64,000 nucleotides of DNA from Leifsonia sp. EB41 (GCF_041262565.1 NZ_JBGCCJ010000001.1:3658001-3722000), one strand, 5' to 3'. Shown: positions 1 through 9,515, numbered from the stretch's first letter. Numbers and translations: made by a program. The notes: a model not told the origin generated them from the letters alone.

Positions 1-804
1 GCAGCCGGCGCGCCTCCTGTGCTGGACGTGCGCGACCTCGCCAAGACCTACCAGGTGCGCGGCCGGGGGCCGGTCCGCGCGGTCGCCGGCGCCACCATCG
101 CGATCCCGTCCGGCGAGGCGCTCGGCGTCGTGGGGGAGTCCGGGTCCGGCAAGTCGACGCTGGCCCGCATGATCGTCGGCCTCGAGCAGCCGGACGCCGG
201 GACGGTCGAGATCGACGGCGTCGCCCAGGCCGGGCGGCCGCGCACGCGCACCGACCGGCTGCGGCACGCGCGACGCGTGCAGATGGTGTTCCAGGACCCG
301 TACCTCTCGCTCGACCCGCGGATGACCGCCGGCCGGGCCGTGGAGGAGGCGCTGCGCCTCCACCACCCGGGCCTGAGCGCCGCGGGCGCCCGCTCGCAGG
401 TGCTCGAACTGCTCGGCCAGGTCGGGCTGGTGGAGGCGCACGCGCAGGCCCTACCGCGCACGCTCTCCGGCGGCCAGCGGCAGCGGGTCGCCATCGCCCG
501 CGCGCTCGCGATCGAGCCGGCGCTGCTCGTCATGGACGAGGCGACCAGCGCGCTCGACGTCTCAGTGCAGGCACAGGTGCTCGAACTGGTCGCCGACCTC
601 CGGCGCGAACGCGGGCTGACGGTGCTGTTCATCAGCCACAACCTCGGCGTCGTGCGCACGGTCTGCGAGCGGACGGTGGTGATGCGCTCGGGCGAGATCG
701 TCGAGAGCGGCGCGACCGTCGACCTGCTCTCGGACCCGCAGCATCCGTACACCCGCCTGCTGCTCGACTCGGTGCCGCGGGCGGAAGCCGACCCGGTCGC
801 CTGA
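1..804 (+). CDS. Peptide/opine-type ABC transporter ATP-binding protein, 5' partial
   Basis: ATPase subunit of an Opp/Dpp-type importer, acting on the inner face of the membrane. Visible motifs, counted from the GTG at position 19, are Walker A GESGSGKST (about residue 39), signature LSGGQRQR (about 149), Walker B LLVMDEATSALD (about 170) and the H-loop in FISHNL (about 205). The tail has the HPYTR segment typical of OppD/OppF. The frame is open to base 1, so the true start lies outside the window; the GTG at 19 is only an internal candidate. Permease and binding-protein genes are not visible. The oxidase and dehydrogenase that follow suggest that the imported substrate is an amine or peptide they degrade (inference). 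Confidence 0.9.
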   Translation, partial: AAGAPPVLDVRDLAKTYQVRGRGPVRAVAGATIAIPSGEALGVVGESGSGKSTLARMIVGLEQPDAGTVEIDGVAQAGRPRTRTDRLRHARRVQMVFQDPYLSLDPRMTAGRAVEEALRLHHPGLSAAGARSQVLELLGQVGLVEAHAQALPRTLSGGQRQRVAIARALAIEPALLVMDEATSALDVSVQAQVLELVADLRRERGLTVLFISHNLGVVRTVCERTVVMRSGEIVESGATVDLLSDPQHPYTRLLLDSVPRAEADPVA

Positions 805-848
805 GCGGCCCCCGCACCCTCCCGACTCCCTCTCACGACAGGACTCCC

Positions 849-2270
849 ATGCCCCACACGACCGTCTTCGAACGGCACGCCCCCTCCGACTCCGCCATCG
901 CGCACCTCCTGGAGGGCAGCGAGCACGGCTCGTTCTGGATCGCGGACGCGCCGAGCGCCCGCCGCCCCGCCGTCGAGGAGCCGCTGCGCGCCGACCTCGC
1001 AGTGGTGGGCGGCGGCTACCTCGGGCTCTGGGCCGCGCTGCTCGCCAAGCAGGAGCACCCCGGGCGGCGGGTGGTGCTGCTGGAGGCCGAGCGGATCGGC
1101 TGGGCGGCCTCCGGGCGCAACGGCGGGTTCTGCGAGGCCAGCCTCACGCACGGCGAGGTCAACGGCCGCGGCCGGTTCCCGAAGGAGTTCGACCGCCTCC
1201 AGCAGCTCGGCCGCGAGAACCTCGACGCCATCGAGCGGACGCTCGCCGAGTTGCGCGTCGACGCCGACTTCGAGCGCACCGGGCTGCTGAACGTCGCGGT
1301 CGAGCCGCACCAGGTCGCCTGGGCCGAGGAGGCCGCGGCCGACGGCGATGGGGAGTTCCTGGACGCCGAGGCCGTGCGCGACGAAGTGGACTCGCCGACC
1401 TACCTCGCCGGAGTCTGGAACCGCCGCGACGCCGCGCTCGTGCATCCCGCCAAGCTGGCCCGCGGCCTCGCCGACGCCTGCGAGGCGCTCGGCGTCGAGC
1501 TCTACGGGGGCTCGCCGGTCGGCGCCGTGGAGACGGACGGCTCCGGCCCGGTGCGCCTGCCGGTGAACGGCACGGTCGTGACGGCCGACCGCGTCGTGCT
1601 GGCGACCAACGTGTTCCGGTCGCTGCTGAAGCGCAACCGGCTGATGACCGTCCCCGTCTACGACTACGTGCTGATGACCGAGCCGCTCAGCGATGCCCAG
1701 CTGGCCGACATCGGCTGGACCAACCGGCAGGGCCTCAGCGACATGGCCAACCAGTTCCACTACTACCGGCTCTCCCGCGACAACCGGCTGCTGTTCGGCG
1801 GCTACGACGCCGTCTACCACTACGGCCGCCGGGTGGAGCCGGGCTACGAGGAGCGCCGGGCGACCTTCGAGCGGCTGGCGGGCCACCTGCTGACCACCTT
1901 CCCGCAACTGGAGGGCATCCGGGCGACGCACCGCTGGGCCGGCGCGATCGACACGTGCAGCCGGTTCTGCGCGTTCTACGGCACGGCGCGGAAGGGCCGC
2001 GTCGCCTACGCCAGCGGGTTCACCGGGCTCGGCGTGGGGAGCACCCGGTTCGCCGCGCGCGTGCTGCTCGACCTCCTGGGCGGGACGCCGACCGAGCTGA
2101 CCGAGCTGAAGATGGTCAGGAGCAAGCCGAGCCCGTTCCCGCCGGAGCCGCTGGCGAGCACCGGAATCAACCTCAGCCGGTGGGCGCTCAACCGCGCCGA
2201 CCACAACGAAGGACGCCGCAACGTCCTCCAGAAGACCCTGGATGCGGTGGGGCTCGGCTTCGACTCGTAG
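849..2270 (+). CDS. FAD-dependent amine/amino-acid oxidoreductase (DAO family, PuuB-like)
   Basis: A 473-residue flavoprotein of the glycine oxidase / D-amino-acid oxidase fold. The N-terminal dinucleotide motif VVGGGYLGL (about residues 51-59), the SGRNGGF loop and the C-terminal GFTGLGVG segment that contacts FAD are characteristic of the gamma-glutamylputrescine oxidase group. The ATG follows a weak AGGA Shine-Dalgarno 44 nt after the ABC gene. Lying between a transporter ATPase and an aldehyde dehydrogenase, it would oxidise an amine to the aldehyde that the next enzyme consumes. The family is clear; the substrate (gamma-glutamylputrescine or another amine) is inference from the neighbours. 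Confidence 0.85.
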   Translation: MPHTTVFERHAPSDSAIAHLLEGSEHGSFWIADAPSARRPAVEEPLRADLAVVGGGYLGLWAALLAKQEHPGRRVVLLEAERIGWAASGRNGGFCEASLTHGEVNGRGRFPKEFDRLQQLGRENLDAIERTLAELRVDADFERTGLLNVAVEPHQVAWAEEAAADGDGEFLDAEAVRDEVDSPTYLAGVWNRRDAALVHPAKLARGLADACEALGVELYGGSPVGAVETDGSGPVRLPVNGTVVTADRVVLATNVFRSLLKRNRLMTVPVYDYVLMTEPLSDAQLADIGWTNRQGLSDMANQFHYYRLSRDNRLLFGGYDAVYHYGRRVEPGYEERRATFERLAGHLLTTFPQLEGIRATHRWAGAIDTCSRFCAFYGTARKGRVAYASGFTGLGVGSTRFAARVLLDLLGGTPTELTELKMVRSKPSPFPPEPLASTGINLSRWALNRADHNEGRRNVLQKTLDAVGLGFDS

Positions 2271-2367
2271 CGCGAGCCGACACCGGACCCGTAGTGTCTT
2301 CTCGAGGGCTTCTCCGCCCCGATCACCCCAGGGCCACGACCCCGTCACTGTAGGAATAAGGAGCAAC

Positions 2368-3735
2368 ATGAGCTACGCCGTGACCAATCCCGCCACGGGC
2401 GAGACGGTCAAGACCTTCGACACGATCACCGACGCCGGCCTCCAGGCCGCGATCGCGTCGGCCGAGAACGCGTACCGCACCTGGTCGAAGACGACCACGG
2501 TCCAGGAGCGCGCGGCCCTGGTGCGCCGCGTCGGTGAGCTGCACGTCGAGCGCCGCCAGGAGCTGGCCGACATCATCGTGCGCGAGATGGGCAAGCCGGT
2601 GGAGCAGGCGCTCGGCGAGGTCGACTTCGCCGGGGCGATCTACGAGTACTACGCCGACCACGCGTCGGAGTTCCTGAAGGACGAGCCCATCACGCTGCTC
2701 GACGGCGCCGGCTCCGCGGTCGTCCGCCGCTCGGCGCTGGGCGTGCTGCTCGGCGTCATGCCGTGGAACTTCCCGTACTACCAGGTCGCCCGCTTCGCCG
2801 GCCCGAACCTGATCATCGGCAACACCATCCTGCTCAAGCACGCCGAGCAGTGCCCGGAGTCGGCCGCCGCCATCGAGCGGATGTTCCTGGATGCGGGCTT
2901 CCCGGAGGGCGCGTACGTCAACATCTACGCGTCGCACGACCAGATCGAGACGGTCATCGCCGACCCGCGCGTGCAGGGCGTCTCGCTGACCGGCTCGGAG
3001 CGCGCGGGCGCCGCCGTCGCCGAGATCGCCGGCCGCAACCTCAAGAAGGTCGTACTGGAGCTGGGCGGGTCCGACCCGTTCATCCTGCTGTCGACCGACG
3101 ACCTGGACGCGACCGTGCAGAACGCGGTCGACGCCCGCCTCGACAACAGCGGCCAGTCCTGCAACGCGGCCAAGCGCTTCGTGGTCGCTGACGACCTGTA
3201 CGACTCGTTCCTGGCGAAGTTCACCGCCAAGCTCGCCGAGGTGGAGGCCACCGACCCCACCAGCGAGTCCTCGGCGCTCGGCCCGCTCTCGTCGCTGCGC
3301 GCGGCGGAGGGTCTGGACGAGCAGGTGCAGCGCGCCGTCGCCAACGGCGCGACCCTGGTGCGCGGCGGCGGCCGCGACGGCGCGTTCTTCGAGACGACCG
3401 TGCTCACCGACGTCACCCCGGAGAACCCGGCCTCCAAGGAGGAGTTCTTCGGACCCGTCGCGCAGGTGTTCCGCGCGAAGGACGAGGCGGACGCCGTGCG
3501 CATCGCCAACGACACCCCGTTCGGCCTGGGCTCGTACCTCTACACGACGGACGAGGAGCAGGCCCTCCGGGTCGCCGACCAGATCGAGGCCGGCATGGTC
3601 TTCGTCAACGTCGTGCTCGCCGACGGCGCCGAGCTGCCCTTCGGCGGCGTGAAGCGCTCCGGCTCGGGTCGTGAGCTCGGCCGCTTCGGCGCCGACGAGT
3701 TCGTGAACAAGAAGCTCATCCGCATCGGCGGCTGA
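2368..3735 (+). CDS. NAD(P)-dependent aldehyde dehydrogenase (succinate-semialdehyde type)
   Basis: A 455-residue ALDH that oxidises an aldehyde to its acid in the cytoplasm. Motifs present are MPWNFP in the cofactor fold, the general-base Glu in LELGGSDPF (about residue 231), the nucleophilic Cys in GQSCNA (about 265), and the late EEFFGP and PFGGVK segments. The short form that begins with the NPATGE motif resembles GabD/Sad proteins. ATG 2368 was chosen because AAGGAG sits just upstream; the frame is open further 5' without a better start. It follows the oxidase by about 100 nt. The pair fits putrescine or GABA breakdown to succinate, but the substrate cannot be fixed from sequence. Confidence 0.88.
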   Translation: MSYAVTNPATGETVKTFDTITDAGLQAAIASAENAYRTWSKTTTVQERAALVRRVGELHVERRQELADIIVREMGKPVEQALGEVDFAGAIYEYYADHASEFLKDEPITLLDGAGSAVVRRSALGVLLGVMPWNFPYYQVARFAGPNLIIGNTILLKHAEQCPESAAAIERMFLDAGFPEGAYVNIYASHDQIETVIADPRVQGVSLTGSERAGAAVAEIAGRNLKKVVLELGGSDPFILLSTDDLDATVQNAVDARLDNSGQSCNAAKRFVVADDLYDSFLAKFTAKLAEVEATDPTSESSALGPLSSLRAAEGLDEQVQRAVANGATLVRGGGRDGAFFETTVLTDVTPENPASKEEFFGPVAQVFRAKDEADAVRIANDTPFGLGSYLYTTDEEQALRVADQIEAGMVFVNVVLADGAELPFGGVKRSGSGRELGRFGADEFVNKKLIRIGG

Positions 3736-3752
3736 CGCTCTCGGACGCGTGA

Positions 3753-3785
3753 GGCGGCCGGTCGCATTTCGTGCGGCCGGCCGCC
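3753..3785 (+). terminator. GC-rich hairpin after the aldehyde dehydrogenase
   Basis: A 9-bp perfect stem (GGCGGCCGG with CCGGCCGCC) encloses a 15-nt loop and is followed by TTCGTCGT. The position, 18 nt after the stop codon, suits a terminator, although the T-tract is poor. Confidence 0.55.
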
Positions 3786-3851
3786 TTCGTCGTGCCGGCG
3801 GTAGACCGCTCGGTCTTGACACTTCCTCACCATCGGCGGGACCCTTGGCCC

Positions 3852-5765
3852 GTGCAAGAGCTGCCGATCGTCTACTGCCGCGGGTATGCCGGCCCGACCA
3901 GTCAGATCGACTCCACGGTCAACGATCCCTTCTACGGCTTCAACGAGGGCGCCACCCACACCCGGGTCAACGGGGACGGCGACCCGATGTTCTACCAGTT
4001 CGAGGGTCCGCTCCTGCGGCTGCTGGGGGAGCGCGCCTACCAGGTGCTCGTGCGCGGCAGCCAGAAGGAGCTGCTCGCGACGGCCGCCGACGGCTCGCTG
4101 CCGCAGAAGTCCATCTGGATCCACCGCTTCTACGACGAGGCCGCCACCACCTACGCCGCGCCGACCCCGCGCAGCGGCAACCTGTTCGACCGGGCGATCA
4201 CCTGGACGGAGGACCTCGTCCGGGAGCACACCAGTGCGCAGGGCTTCGACATCGAGCAGGCGGCGCGCGAGCTGTACGACCTCGTACTGCTGGTCCGCGA
4301 GAAGACCGGCGCGTCCAAGGTCTTCCTGGTCGCGCACTCGATGGGCGGCCTGGTCGCGCGCTGCATGATGCAGAAGGTGTGCGAGGAGGACGGACGCATC
4401 CCGGCGAAGGAGCTCGTCGCCAAGTTCTGCACCTACGCGACGCCGCACGGCGGGATCGTCTTCACCGGCGGCCTCCTCAACTGGCTGATGGAGACCTTCG
4501 GCCCGGCCGGGTCGGACATCTTCTCGCCGCCGAAGATGTACGGCTACCTCACGCCGGGCAAGAAGTTCGGGGACACACCGATCGGGGTGTCGTGGGATCC
4601 GCGGATCATCCCGTCGGACGTGTTCGACGTCGACGATGTGTTCTGCATCATCGGCACCGACCAGAACGACTACAACCTGGCCAAGCTCGGCGTCGGTCCG
4701 CGCAGCGACGGGCTGGTGCTCATCGAGAACGCCTACGTGAAGGGCGCCCACCGGGCGTTCGTCTACAAATCCCACTCGGGACCGTACGGGGAGGTGAACT
4801 CCGAGGAGGGCTACCAGAACCTGTCGCGCTTCCTGTTCGGCCACTGGTCGGTGCAGGTGGAGCTGAGCAAGCTCCCGCCCGCCTCGGTCGTCGCCGCGCA
4901 GCCCGACGTCTCCTGGCAGGCCGACCTCCAGCTCGCCATCCGCGGGCTGTCCGTGCTCATCACCGAGCAGAAGGCCGTGCACTACAACCCGGTGCAGCTC
5001 AACGCCGAGATCGCGCAGCACGCCCCTGGTGCGCCAGGGGACGACTCGGTGGACGCGCCGATCCCGCTGGTGGGGACGTTCCTGTTCTCGAAGGAGCCGC
5101 CCACCGACCTCCCGCCGACGCACGTCACCCCGGGGGTGGGCGACGACCCGACGCCGGCGGTCGTCGTGGACGACGCGCCTGAGCCGCCCGCGCACCAGGG
5201 CTGGTGGCATCGTTTCGTCGAATCGTTCGGCGCCGGGAACGACGAGTCGGGCCCCGATGCGGGCTCCCAACCCGTGGACATCGCGCTGGCGAACCCGCTC
5301 GATCCGACCCTCCCGGAGGTGTCGGCCTCGGCAGTCGCCGCGGTGGCCCACGAGCTCGCGACGACCGCAGCACAGAGCACGCCCGTCGCGAGCGACTATG
5401 CGCGGCTCAGCGAGGACCTCTCCCGCTACGCCCTCACCCTGCGCGTCTACCAGGTCATCACCCGCAACGGCGTCTTCGACTTCTCCAGCAACCTGGAGCA
5501 GGTCGGCGACTGGCAGGACGTGCTCATCGTCGACATCGGCCGCGCCGCGGACGGCCGTTTCGGCGCGTGGACGGGCTGGAACAGCGCCGTCCCGGGAGCG
5601 ATCAACCAGCTCGGGCAGATGGCGGACGAGCTCGTGCTCACGCCCGACCCGCAGGACCGCAACGTCATCCACGCGGTGCTCGACCTCCCGGCCGCCGCCC
5701 GCGCCCTGCCGGTCTTCGGTCCGGCGGCGCAGCTCGCGTTCACCATCGTCAACCGGGACGCGTGA
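3852..5765 (+). CDS. Alpha/beta-hydrolase (lipase-like) with long C-terminal extension
   Basis: A 637-residue protein whose first half is an alpha/beta-hydrolase: nucleophile elbow AHSMGG with Ser about residue 163, preceded by strand VFLVAHS and followed by YATPHGG, as in lipases and PGAP1-like esterases. A Pro/Asp-rich linker (about 400-460) joins a C-terminal domain of unknown type (about 480-637). No signal peptide is visible, so it is probably cytoplasmic. GTG 3852 is preferred because the protein resembles hydrolases from VQELPIVY onward; the frame is open to 3771. It stands alone between a terminator-like hairpin and a leaderless promoter. The substrate is unknown. Confidence 0.75.
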   Translation: MQELPIVYCRGYAGPTSQIDSTVNDPFYGFNEGATHTRVNGDGDPMFYQFEGPLLRLLGERAYQVLVRGSQKELLATAADGSLPQKSIWIHRFYDEAATTYAAPTPRSGNLFDRAITWTEDLVREHTSAQGFDIEQAARELYDLVLLVREKTGASKVFLVAHSMGGLVARCMMQKVCEEDGRIPAKELVAKFCTYATPHGGIVFTGGLLNWLMETFGPAGSDIFSPPKMYGYLTPGKKFGDTPIGVSWDPRIIPSDVFDVDDVFCIIGTDQNDYNLAKLGVGPRSDGLVLIENAYVKGAHRAFVYKSHSGPYGEVNSEEGYQNLSRFLFGHWSVQVELSKLPPASVVAAQPDVSWQADLQLAIRGLSVLITEQKAVHYNPVQLNAEIAQHAPGAPGDDSVDAPIPLVGTFLFSKEPPTDLPPTHVTPGVGDDPTPAVVVDDAPEPPAHQGWWHRFVESFGAGNDESGPDAGSQPVDIALANPLDPTLPEVSASAVAAVAHELATTAAQSTPVASDYARLSEDLSRYALTLRVYQVITRNGVFDFSSNLEQVGDWQDVLIVDIGRAADGRFGAWTGWNSAVPGAINQLGQMADELVLTPDPQDRNVIHAVLDLPAAARALPVFGPAAQLAFTIVNRDA

Positions 5766-5844
5766 GGGCACCACCGCCCCGAAAACATACCGTGCGCCCC
5801 GGACTGGGGTGGTCCGAGCCGTCCGATTCGGTCTCGCGGACGCA

Positions 5845-5850
5845 TAGTGT
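5845..5850 (+). promoter_or_regulatory. Leaderless promoter -10 (TAGTGT)
   Basis: TAGTGT lies exactly 6 nt before the GTG at 5857 and no Shine-Dalgarno is present, so transcription should start at or next to the start codon. Confidence 0.6.
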
Positions 5851-5856
5851 TCATCC

Positions 5857-8161
5857 GTGACTTCGACCCGACGATGGGTGACCGCGGCCTCCAGTGCCCT
5901 CACCGCCTCGCTGATCCTGACCGCCCTGTCCGCCACCGGCGCCGCCTCAGCCGCGCCCGTGCCGGCGACGACCGTTCCGAGCGTGGCCGCGAAGGCCGCA
6001 CCCGCCTCCGGTCCGCTGACCGTGAATGGGACCGTGCCGCAGGGCTCGCACGCCGTTCCCCTGACGGGCACGCTGCGGGTGACCACCGTCCAGCCCGTCG
6101 TCACGAAGACCGGCGCGCCCGTGAAGACCGCGCACACCGGCACGCGCTACGCGGTCGTGACGGGCTCCGGCACGACCATCCCCGTCAGCGGGAAGGTGCC
6201 GGCCGGCGCGGCATCGGGCGCGGCCTTCGACGGGACGGTGGCGGTCCCGAGCGGCACGGCCACCGCCGCACCGCTCACGGCGCGCGACGGGAGCGTGAAG
6301 CCGCTCCCGATCGCGAAGGCCACGATCACCCCTGCCGTCGCCGCCGGTCCGAACACGCACAGCATCGACATCGTGGTCGTCAACCCCGCGGGCGTCCGTC
6401 CGGTCGACCCCACGACCTACTCGACCGCGAATCTGGACACGATCGCGAACACGGTGGGGACGTTCTGGACGAACCAGTCGCACCGCGGGACCGACCCCTC
6501 GACCCAGCTCAGCTTCCCGAACACCGCGACGGTGACGACGATCACCTCGCCGCAGGGGTGCGCCCAGGACATCGACACACTCTGGGATCAGGCGGCCGTC
6601 GCGCTCGGCTATACCTCCGCTCAGGACTACTGGAACCGGCCGCCGGCCGGAGGCGCCCACCACCTGGTCGTGCTGCTGCCCTCCGACTGCCAGAACGAGT
6701 ACACGGCCGTCAGCACGATCGGCGACGGCTTCGGCTCCAGCGGCCTCATCGAGGAGACCGTCGGCCTCAGTGTCGACACCCAGCTCCTCGCGAACGGCAT
6801 CGGCGTCAACGTCGGGATCGGCTCCTCCGATCTCGAGTACTGCGGACTGACCCACGGCCCCAACTGCACCTGGTTCTACGGGGGTGACATGTACGACGTG
6901 ATGGGGACGGCCGATCCGGAGTACGACCTCCTGGGCGACCTGAACTCGGCCACGCGCGACGCCCTCGGCTGGACGCCGCACACCGAGACCACCTACGCGC
7001 TCGCCGCCGGCGAGACCACCCCACACCTGGCACGCCGTGCCGGTCAACGACGTGTCGGCCCAGGGCGACTACGCGCGGGTCGTCGACCCTGCGACCCAGC
7101 AGGTCTACTTCGTTGAGGACAGGGCGAACTATGCCCAGACGGCATTCTGGTCGATGGATGGCACGAACGCCTACCCGATCCGGGTCTCCCCGGGTGTCCG
7201 GCTGCTCACGGACAACGGGTACGGCGGCTCCGTCGTCGTGACAGAGCCCGACACCGGCGGCGGCCAGTTCAACCAGACGGCAGCGCAGTCCTATTCGAAG
7301 GGGCCCCTCCGCAACGTCACGGGGACCATCTCCGTCACCGTCGACACCGACTGGCGCTCGGGCACCCCCGCGACGGTCGACATCACGATCACCGCGCCGC
7401 ACCCGCGCCTGCACGACTACTCCGGCGACGGGCACCCGGACGTGCTCGCCCGCAACGCCGCCGGCGCGCTGCTGGAGTACCGCGGCAACGGCGCCTCGGG
7501 CTGGCTGAACCCTGCCGCTGTCCAGGTCGGTAGCGGCTGGAACGGCATGACGGCGATGGTCGCGCCCGGCGACTTCGACGGTGACGGCCATCCTGACGTG
7601 CTCGCGCGGGACAGCTCCGGCACCCTGTGGCTGTACCCGGGCAACGGCTCGGGAGGCTGGGGCGCGCGCCGCGCCGTCGGCAGCGGCTGGAACGCGCTCG
7701 TCCGCATCGTCTCGGTCGGCGACTTCAACGGGGACGGGACGGCCGACATCGTCGCGACCGACACCTCCGGCCGGCTCCTGCTCTACCCCGGGAACGGCCA
7801 CGGCGGCTGGCTGTCGACCAGCGTGATCGGCTCCGGCTGGGCCGGCATGGCCTCCCTCGTCGGCGTCGGCGACTTCAACACGGACGGCAAGGCCGACCTC
7901 GTGGCCGAGGACGGCGCCGGCCGGCTCTGGCTGTACCCGCACACCCCGACCGGTTGGCAGCCCACCATCCAGATCGGCAGCGGCTGGGGGATCATGAACC
8001 AGCTCCTGGCGGTGGGCGATGTCAACGGCGACGGGACGGACGACATCGTCGCCCGCGACACCTCGGGCAGCCTCTGGCTTTACGGCGGCGACGGGGACAC
8101 GGGCTTCCTGCCGCCGGTCCGCATCGGCTCCGGCTGGTCCGGAATGAGCTGGCTGGGCTGA
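5857..8161 (+). pseudogene. Secreted metzincin-like protein with FG-GAP/VCBS repeats, frameshifted, catalytic site erased
   Basis: Two frames form one protein of about 768 residues. The first frame (5857-7116) has a signal peptide ending near ASAAP, then a domain shaped like secreted zinc metallopeptidases. The second frame (in phase by 7037, running to 8161) continues it and ends in about five FG-GAP/VCBS units with Ca-binding motifs such as DFDGDGHPD and DFNGDGTAD. The break is one extra base in the ACCACCCCAC run near 7018-7025: removing a C joins GETT to HTWHAVPV. At 6793-6825 (residues 313-323) the expected HExxHxxGxxH reads NGIGVNVGIGS, so all three His ligands and the Glu are gone, while the later Met-turn (DVMGT) remains. 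It is either a decayed protease or a binding pseudoenzyme; the frameshift may be a sequencing error. Confidence 0.75.
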
Positions 8162-8185
8162 CGCGAGCCGCCGCCCCTCCCGACT

Positions 8186-8242
8186 CGAAGGGCACGTAAA
8201 CGCCCCTGAAACGCCGTTTCAGGGGCGTTTACGTGCCCCTCG
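8186..8242. repeat. 57-nt palindromic element, copy A
   Basis: Arms of 27 nt (8186-8212 and 8216-8242) around a 3-nt loop, with a single mismatch near the base. It lies between convergent genes, and its right arm contains the TAA stop (8229-8231) of the HTH-array gene on the minus strand. Copies B and C are at 26989-27045 and 46678-46734. Confidence 0.85.
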
Positions 8243-9089
8243 GCGGGGTTGCGGGGGCTGGGGCGGCGGCGATGGGGCCGGGGCGGTCCGCGTAGGTGCG
8301 GCCGGTGACGACGAGCCGGAGGATCGCGGGCGCGACGTCGTAGCGCTCGGCCAGCTCGGCCAGTTGCGTGCCCTCCGCGTACGCCTCCCGGATGCCGCGG
8401 ACTTCGTCGTCGCCGAGCCGCCTCCTGTGCGGCTCGGCGATCGGGCCGCCGTGCCCGGCGTGCGAGCTGCCGCGGACGATGAGGCTGACCCGCTGCTGAC
8501 TGGTGCCGAACCGGCGGGCGATCTCGGTCTGCGACACCCCGGCGCTGTGCAGCCGGCGCATCTGGACGACCTCGTCGTCCTCGCCGGCCGCCTCCGCCAC
8601 CCCCGTCGTCGCGCCGCGGACGACGGACGCGATCGTCCAGTGCGAGACGCCGAAGCTGTCCGCGATCGCCTGGCGGTCCTCCCCGGCACGGACGCGCTCG
8701 CGGATGCGCTCCACCTGCTCGATGGTCAGCGGCCGGGCGCGTGTCGCCGCGGTGCTGGTCAGCGGTCCGCCGACGTCCGCGAACGCGCGGCCGGAGGCGA
8801 TGTTGGAGACCATCTGGTGCGAGATGCCGTAGCGCTCGGAGACCTCCGCGCGCGGGGCGCCGGCGGCGACGGCCTCCCGGATCGCGACCACCTCCGCGCT
8901 CGTCACCTTGCGCGCTTTGCCCGGCATGATCGGGCCGCCGGCCTCCTGGCGCGACCTCCCGGTCACCAGGCTCGACACGGTGTTCTGGCGCACGCCGTAC
9001 TCGGCCGCGAGCTGCACCTGGCGTGCGCCCGCGGCGTACTTCTCGCGCAGCTCGCGCACCTGCGCGTCGGTGAGCGGGACGGAGGCCAT
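8229..9089 (-). CDS. Protein of five tandem helix-turn-helix modules
   Basis: A 286-residue protein made almost entirely of five repeats of about 49-55 residues. Each begins with an acidic/Val helix (VRELREKYAAG in module 1), has a recognition turn of the type LAxxYGVxxxxVSxIVxGR, and modules 1, 2, 4 and 5 end in GGPI, GGPL or PGPI. Module bounds are roughly 6-54, 64-112, 119-168, 170-217 and 224-272. Similar single modules occur next to phage HNH endonucleases, but no nuclease domain is present here. The chain would bind DNA as a string of beads. ATG 9089 sits 6 nt after TACTCT (leaderless). The C-terminal RGT and stop codon come from palindrome copy A. Confidence 0.8.
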   Translation of the reverse strand: MASVPLTDAQVRELREKYAAGARQVQLAAEYGVRQNTVSSLVTGRSRQEAGGPIMPGKARKVTSAEVVAIREAVAAGAPRAEVSERYGISHQMVSNIASGRAFADVGGPLTSTAATRARPLTIEQVERIRERVRAGEDRQAIADSFGVSHWTIASVVRGATTGVAEAAGEDDEVVQMRRLHSAGVSQTEIARRFGTSQQRVSLIVRGSSHAGHGGPIAEPHRRRLGDDEVRGIREAYAEGTQLAELAERYDVAPAILRLVVTGRTYADRPGPIAAAPAPATPPRGT

Positions 9090-9095
9090 GAGCCG

Positions 9096-9101
9096 AGAGT
9101 A
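9096..9101 (-). promoter_or_regulatory. Leaderless promoter -10 (TACTCT)
   Basis: On the minus strand TACTCT is followed by 6 nt and the ATG of the HTH-array gene, with no Shine-Dalgarno sequence. Confidence 0.6.
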
Positions 9102-9289
9102 TCGGTGCGGGCGGGCGCGGAAAAGGCTCCGCGCATCGCGCCGCTCACTCGAACCGTACCCGTCCCTCCAGCGGACACGCGCCGTCGAAACGGCCCAAAA
9201 TCGGGATTGAATCGTTCCAGATCGCGATTATGCGCCGCCTCGACGGCTCCTCCGGCGCTACCCTGGCGGCGAGCGGAACGGGAGGCGTC

Positions 9290-9490
9290 ATGAGCGAGAA
9301 CGGGCGGGGCCGGGTGGTCGTGCAGTCGGCGCAGTGGGGGTTCTTCTTCTTCATCGCCTACATCGGCGCGGCGGTCTACTTCGTGTCGGTCTCCGACGGC
9401 TCGTTCTGGGGCGTCGTGCTCGGACTCTTGCAGGCGATCGTCTGGCCCGCGTACGTCGTCTACCACGTACTAGTGCTGTTGCACGTGTGA
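9290..9490 (+). CDS. Small two-helix membrane protein
   Basis: A 66-residue protein with two hydrophobic segments (about residues 16-34 and 39-64) and a charged N-terminus. The run WGFFFF followed by IAYIGAAVYF is a clear membrane helix. ATG 9290 follows a good GGGAGG Shine-Dalgarno and a TACCCT -10 candidate at 9259-9264, so unlike many neighbours it has a leader. No family is recognised. The N-terminus is predicted inside, but function is unknown. It stands alone between the HTH-array gene (divergent) and a hypothetical gene. Confidence 0.7.
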   Translation: MSENGRGRVVVQSAQWGFFFFIAYIGAAVYFVSVSDGSFWGVVLGLLQAIVWPAYVVYHVLVLLHV

Positions 9491-9515
9491 CGGCGCCGGC
9501 GTCGGCGGCGGTCGC

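Noticed and set aside
2242-2367. 5' extension of the aldehyde dehydrogenase frame
   Set aside because: The translated extension is Arg/Ser-rich noise that overlaps the oxidase end; AAGGAG sits directly before ATG 2368.
48-2369. Very long open frames antisense to the first genes (up to 773 codons) and similar ones at 3540-6143, 39953-42571, 50145-53252 and 52918-55743
   Set aside because: They mirror real genes on the other strand, have Arg/Ala/Gly/Val-rich low-complexity translations without domains, and arise from the lack of A/T-rich stop codons at 70% GC.
3816-3821. TTGACA as a -35 for the lipase-like gene
   Set aside because: No acceptable -10 lies 15-19 nt downstream (GGACCC or similar only).
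8189-8240. Classical rho-independent terminator at palindrome copy A
   Set aside because: The stem is strong but no T-tract follows on either strand, so I listed it as a repeat with a possible terminator role.
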